Assembly: GCA_028706415.1 (NCBI GenBank)
Contig: JAQWBK010000082.1
Span: forward strand, 1 to 6,489
Origin: Oscillospiraceae bacterium
GTDB lineage: Bacteria > Bacillota > Clostridia > Oscillospirales > Acutalibacteraceae
Direction: 5' to 3'
DNA: 6,489 nucleotides
Positions within the stretch are counted from its first letter, which is position 1. Each line of letters starts with the position of its first letter. Below the pieces are notes generated by a model that was not told where the DNA came from, made no database searches, and saw only the letters and a list, made by a program, of their open reading frames with translations. Shown one piece after another: positions 5,921 through 6,489 of the stretch. Position numbers and translations under genes: made by a program.

Positions 5921-6117
5921 TTGTTTTATTCTATTCAGCTTTTCTTATTTGCTGTGAAAATGAGGAGAGCAGGCTGACGCCCACCGACTACAACAACGCT
6001 GTATGGCGGAAAACAGACCTCAAAGATGTCTTGGTTTTTACTTGAGAGCAGAATAAGGCATGATTTGTCCTTTTAAATCATATAAATGATACGAAAACCT
6101 TGTGAACAGAAAGGCTT

Positions 6118-6122
6118 GGTGA
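6118..6122 (+). promoter_or_regulatory. Likely ribosome binding site of the 6129 gene
   Basis: GGTGA ends 6 nt before the ATG at 6129-6131 and can pair with the TCACC part of the 16S rRNA tail. A more usual AAAGG (6110-6114) lies 14 nt upstream, which is rather far. Together they support this start moderately. Confidence 0.45.
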
Positions 6123-6128
6123 TTTTAA

Positions 6129-6489
6129 ATGAAATCGGAACGAAATACTTCGTCAGAGCTTAACGCTACTATTGAAAAATATCGCAGAGAAATGCTTGCC
6201 TCATATCAAAGAAAATCCTTACCCGATGATGACACTACTCCCTTAATAGAAACCTCGATATCTCATCAGCCACCTATTCCATACACATATCCGAACATCG
6301 AGGATTTGTCGGCAATAAAAGAGCAACCAGTCACCCAAAACCGCCCCGTAGAATATGCTTTGGATTATGATTTTGAGGACGAGTGTTCCCCCTCCCCTTC
6401 CATGCTGCGCCCCTGCATAAATCCCGAGACTGCCGTGGTCAACACCCGACCCGATGTGATGCCTGCAACCAAAATCATTAATGAGTATG
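6129..6489 (+). CDS. Unrecognised protein, N-terminal 120 residues, 3' end outside window
   Basis: The frame is open from ATG 6129 to the window edge with no stop. It begins MKSERNTSSELNATIEKYRR. The first 30 or so residues are charged and probably helical (ELNATIEKYRREMLASYQRK). The remainder looks disordered: rich in Pro, Ser, Thr and acidic residues, with PPIPYTYP, an acidic YDFEDE patch and two cysteines (in DECSP and RPCIN). No signal peptide or membrane segment is seen. I do not recognise a family. The shape suggests a low-complexity N-terminal spacer ahead of a folded domain lying outside the window. It is transcribed away from the T-box operon and its own promoter is unclear; TATAAA at 6081-6086 has no good -35 partner. 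That it is a real gene is supported by the uninterrupted frame and plausible ribosome binding site, but not by homology. Confidence 0.7.
   Translation, partial: MKSERNTSSELNATIEKYRREMLASYQRKSLPDDDTTPLIETSISHQPPIPYTYPNIEDLSAIKEQPVTQNRPVEYALDYDFEDECSPSPSMLRPCINPETAVVNTRPDVMPATKIINEY

Noticed and set aside
6051..6086. Sporulation-type (SigG-like) promoter for the 6129 gene: GCATG at 6058-6062 and CATATAA at 6079-6085
   Set aside because: The -10-like box has a mismatch at a key T, and the 16-bp spacing is shorter than the usual 17-18. In AT-rich DNA this is expected by chance.
1..6489. CRISPR array, tRNA or rRNA genes, prophage or complete insertion sequence
   Set aside because: Beyond the short cluster at 357-420 I saw no regularly spaced repeats, no cloverleaf or rRNA-like segments, and no transposase or integrase frame.

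Overview
The window looks like chromosomal DNA from a low-to-moderate GC Gram-positive bacterium of the Clostridia. Oscillospirales/Ruminococcaceae-like is my best guess, but it is an inference from gene style and regulation, not from a database search. The evidence is a T-box riboswitch in front of an aminoacyl-tRNA synthetase operon, strong AGGAGG-type ribosome binding sites, and an indirect (tRNA-dependent) route to Asn-tRNA and/or Gln-tRNA.

Layout from left to right: (1) 1-328, + strand: the C-terminal end of a multi-pass membrane protein resembling a sodium:solute symporter (SSF family), cut by the window edge. (2) 329-555: a convergent intergenic region with a striking 15-bp perfect inverted repeat built from copies of ACTGTTCTCA, followed by a strong GC-rich hairpin that probably acts as a two-way terminator. 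(3) 556-5566, - strand: a compact operon, read right to left as aspS::gatC, gatA, gatB. (4) 5616-5920, - strand: its promoter and T-box leader. (5) 5921-6128: intergenic DNA. (6) 6129-6489, + strand: the start of an unrecognised protein that runs off the window.

The core of the window is a self-contained transamidation operon. Aspartyl-tRNA synthetase (probably charging tRNA-Asn with Asp as well as tRNA-Asp) is fused in one open frame to GatC, the small scaffold subunit of the GatCAB amidotransferase. GatA (glutaminase/amidase) and GatB (tRNA-binding kinase/transamidase) follow; gatA and gatB overlap by one base. The fusion would tether the enzyme that makes misacylated Asp-tRNA-Asn to the enzyme that repairs it, a covalent version of the transamidosome.

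The leader has the hallmarks of a T-box: AGAGAG and GGTGTAA in Stem I, a Stem III hairpin, the GGGTGGTACCGCGG box, and a 12-bp terminator followed by T's. Its specifier region reads GAAC, which holds overlapping Glu (GAA) and Asn (AAC) codons shifted by one base. This is the arrangement reported for the Clostridium acetobutylicum transamidation operon, where one T-box senses two tRNAs. The most interesting features are therefore the AspRS-GatC fusion, the possible two-codon T-box controlling it, and the repeat cluster at 357-420.
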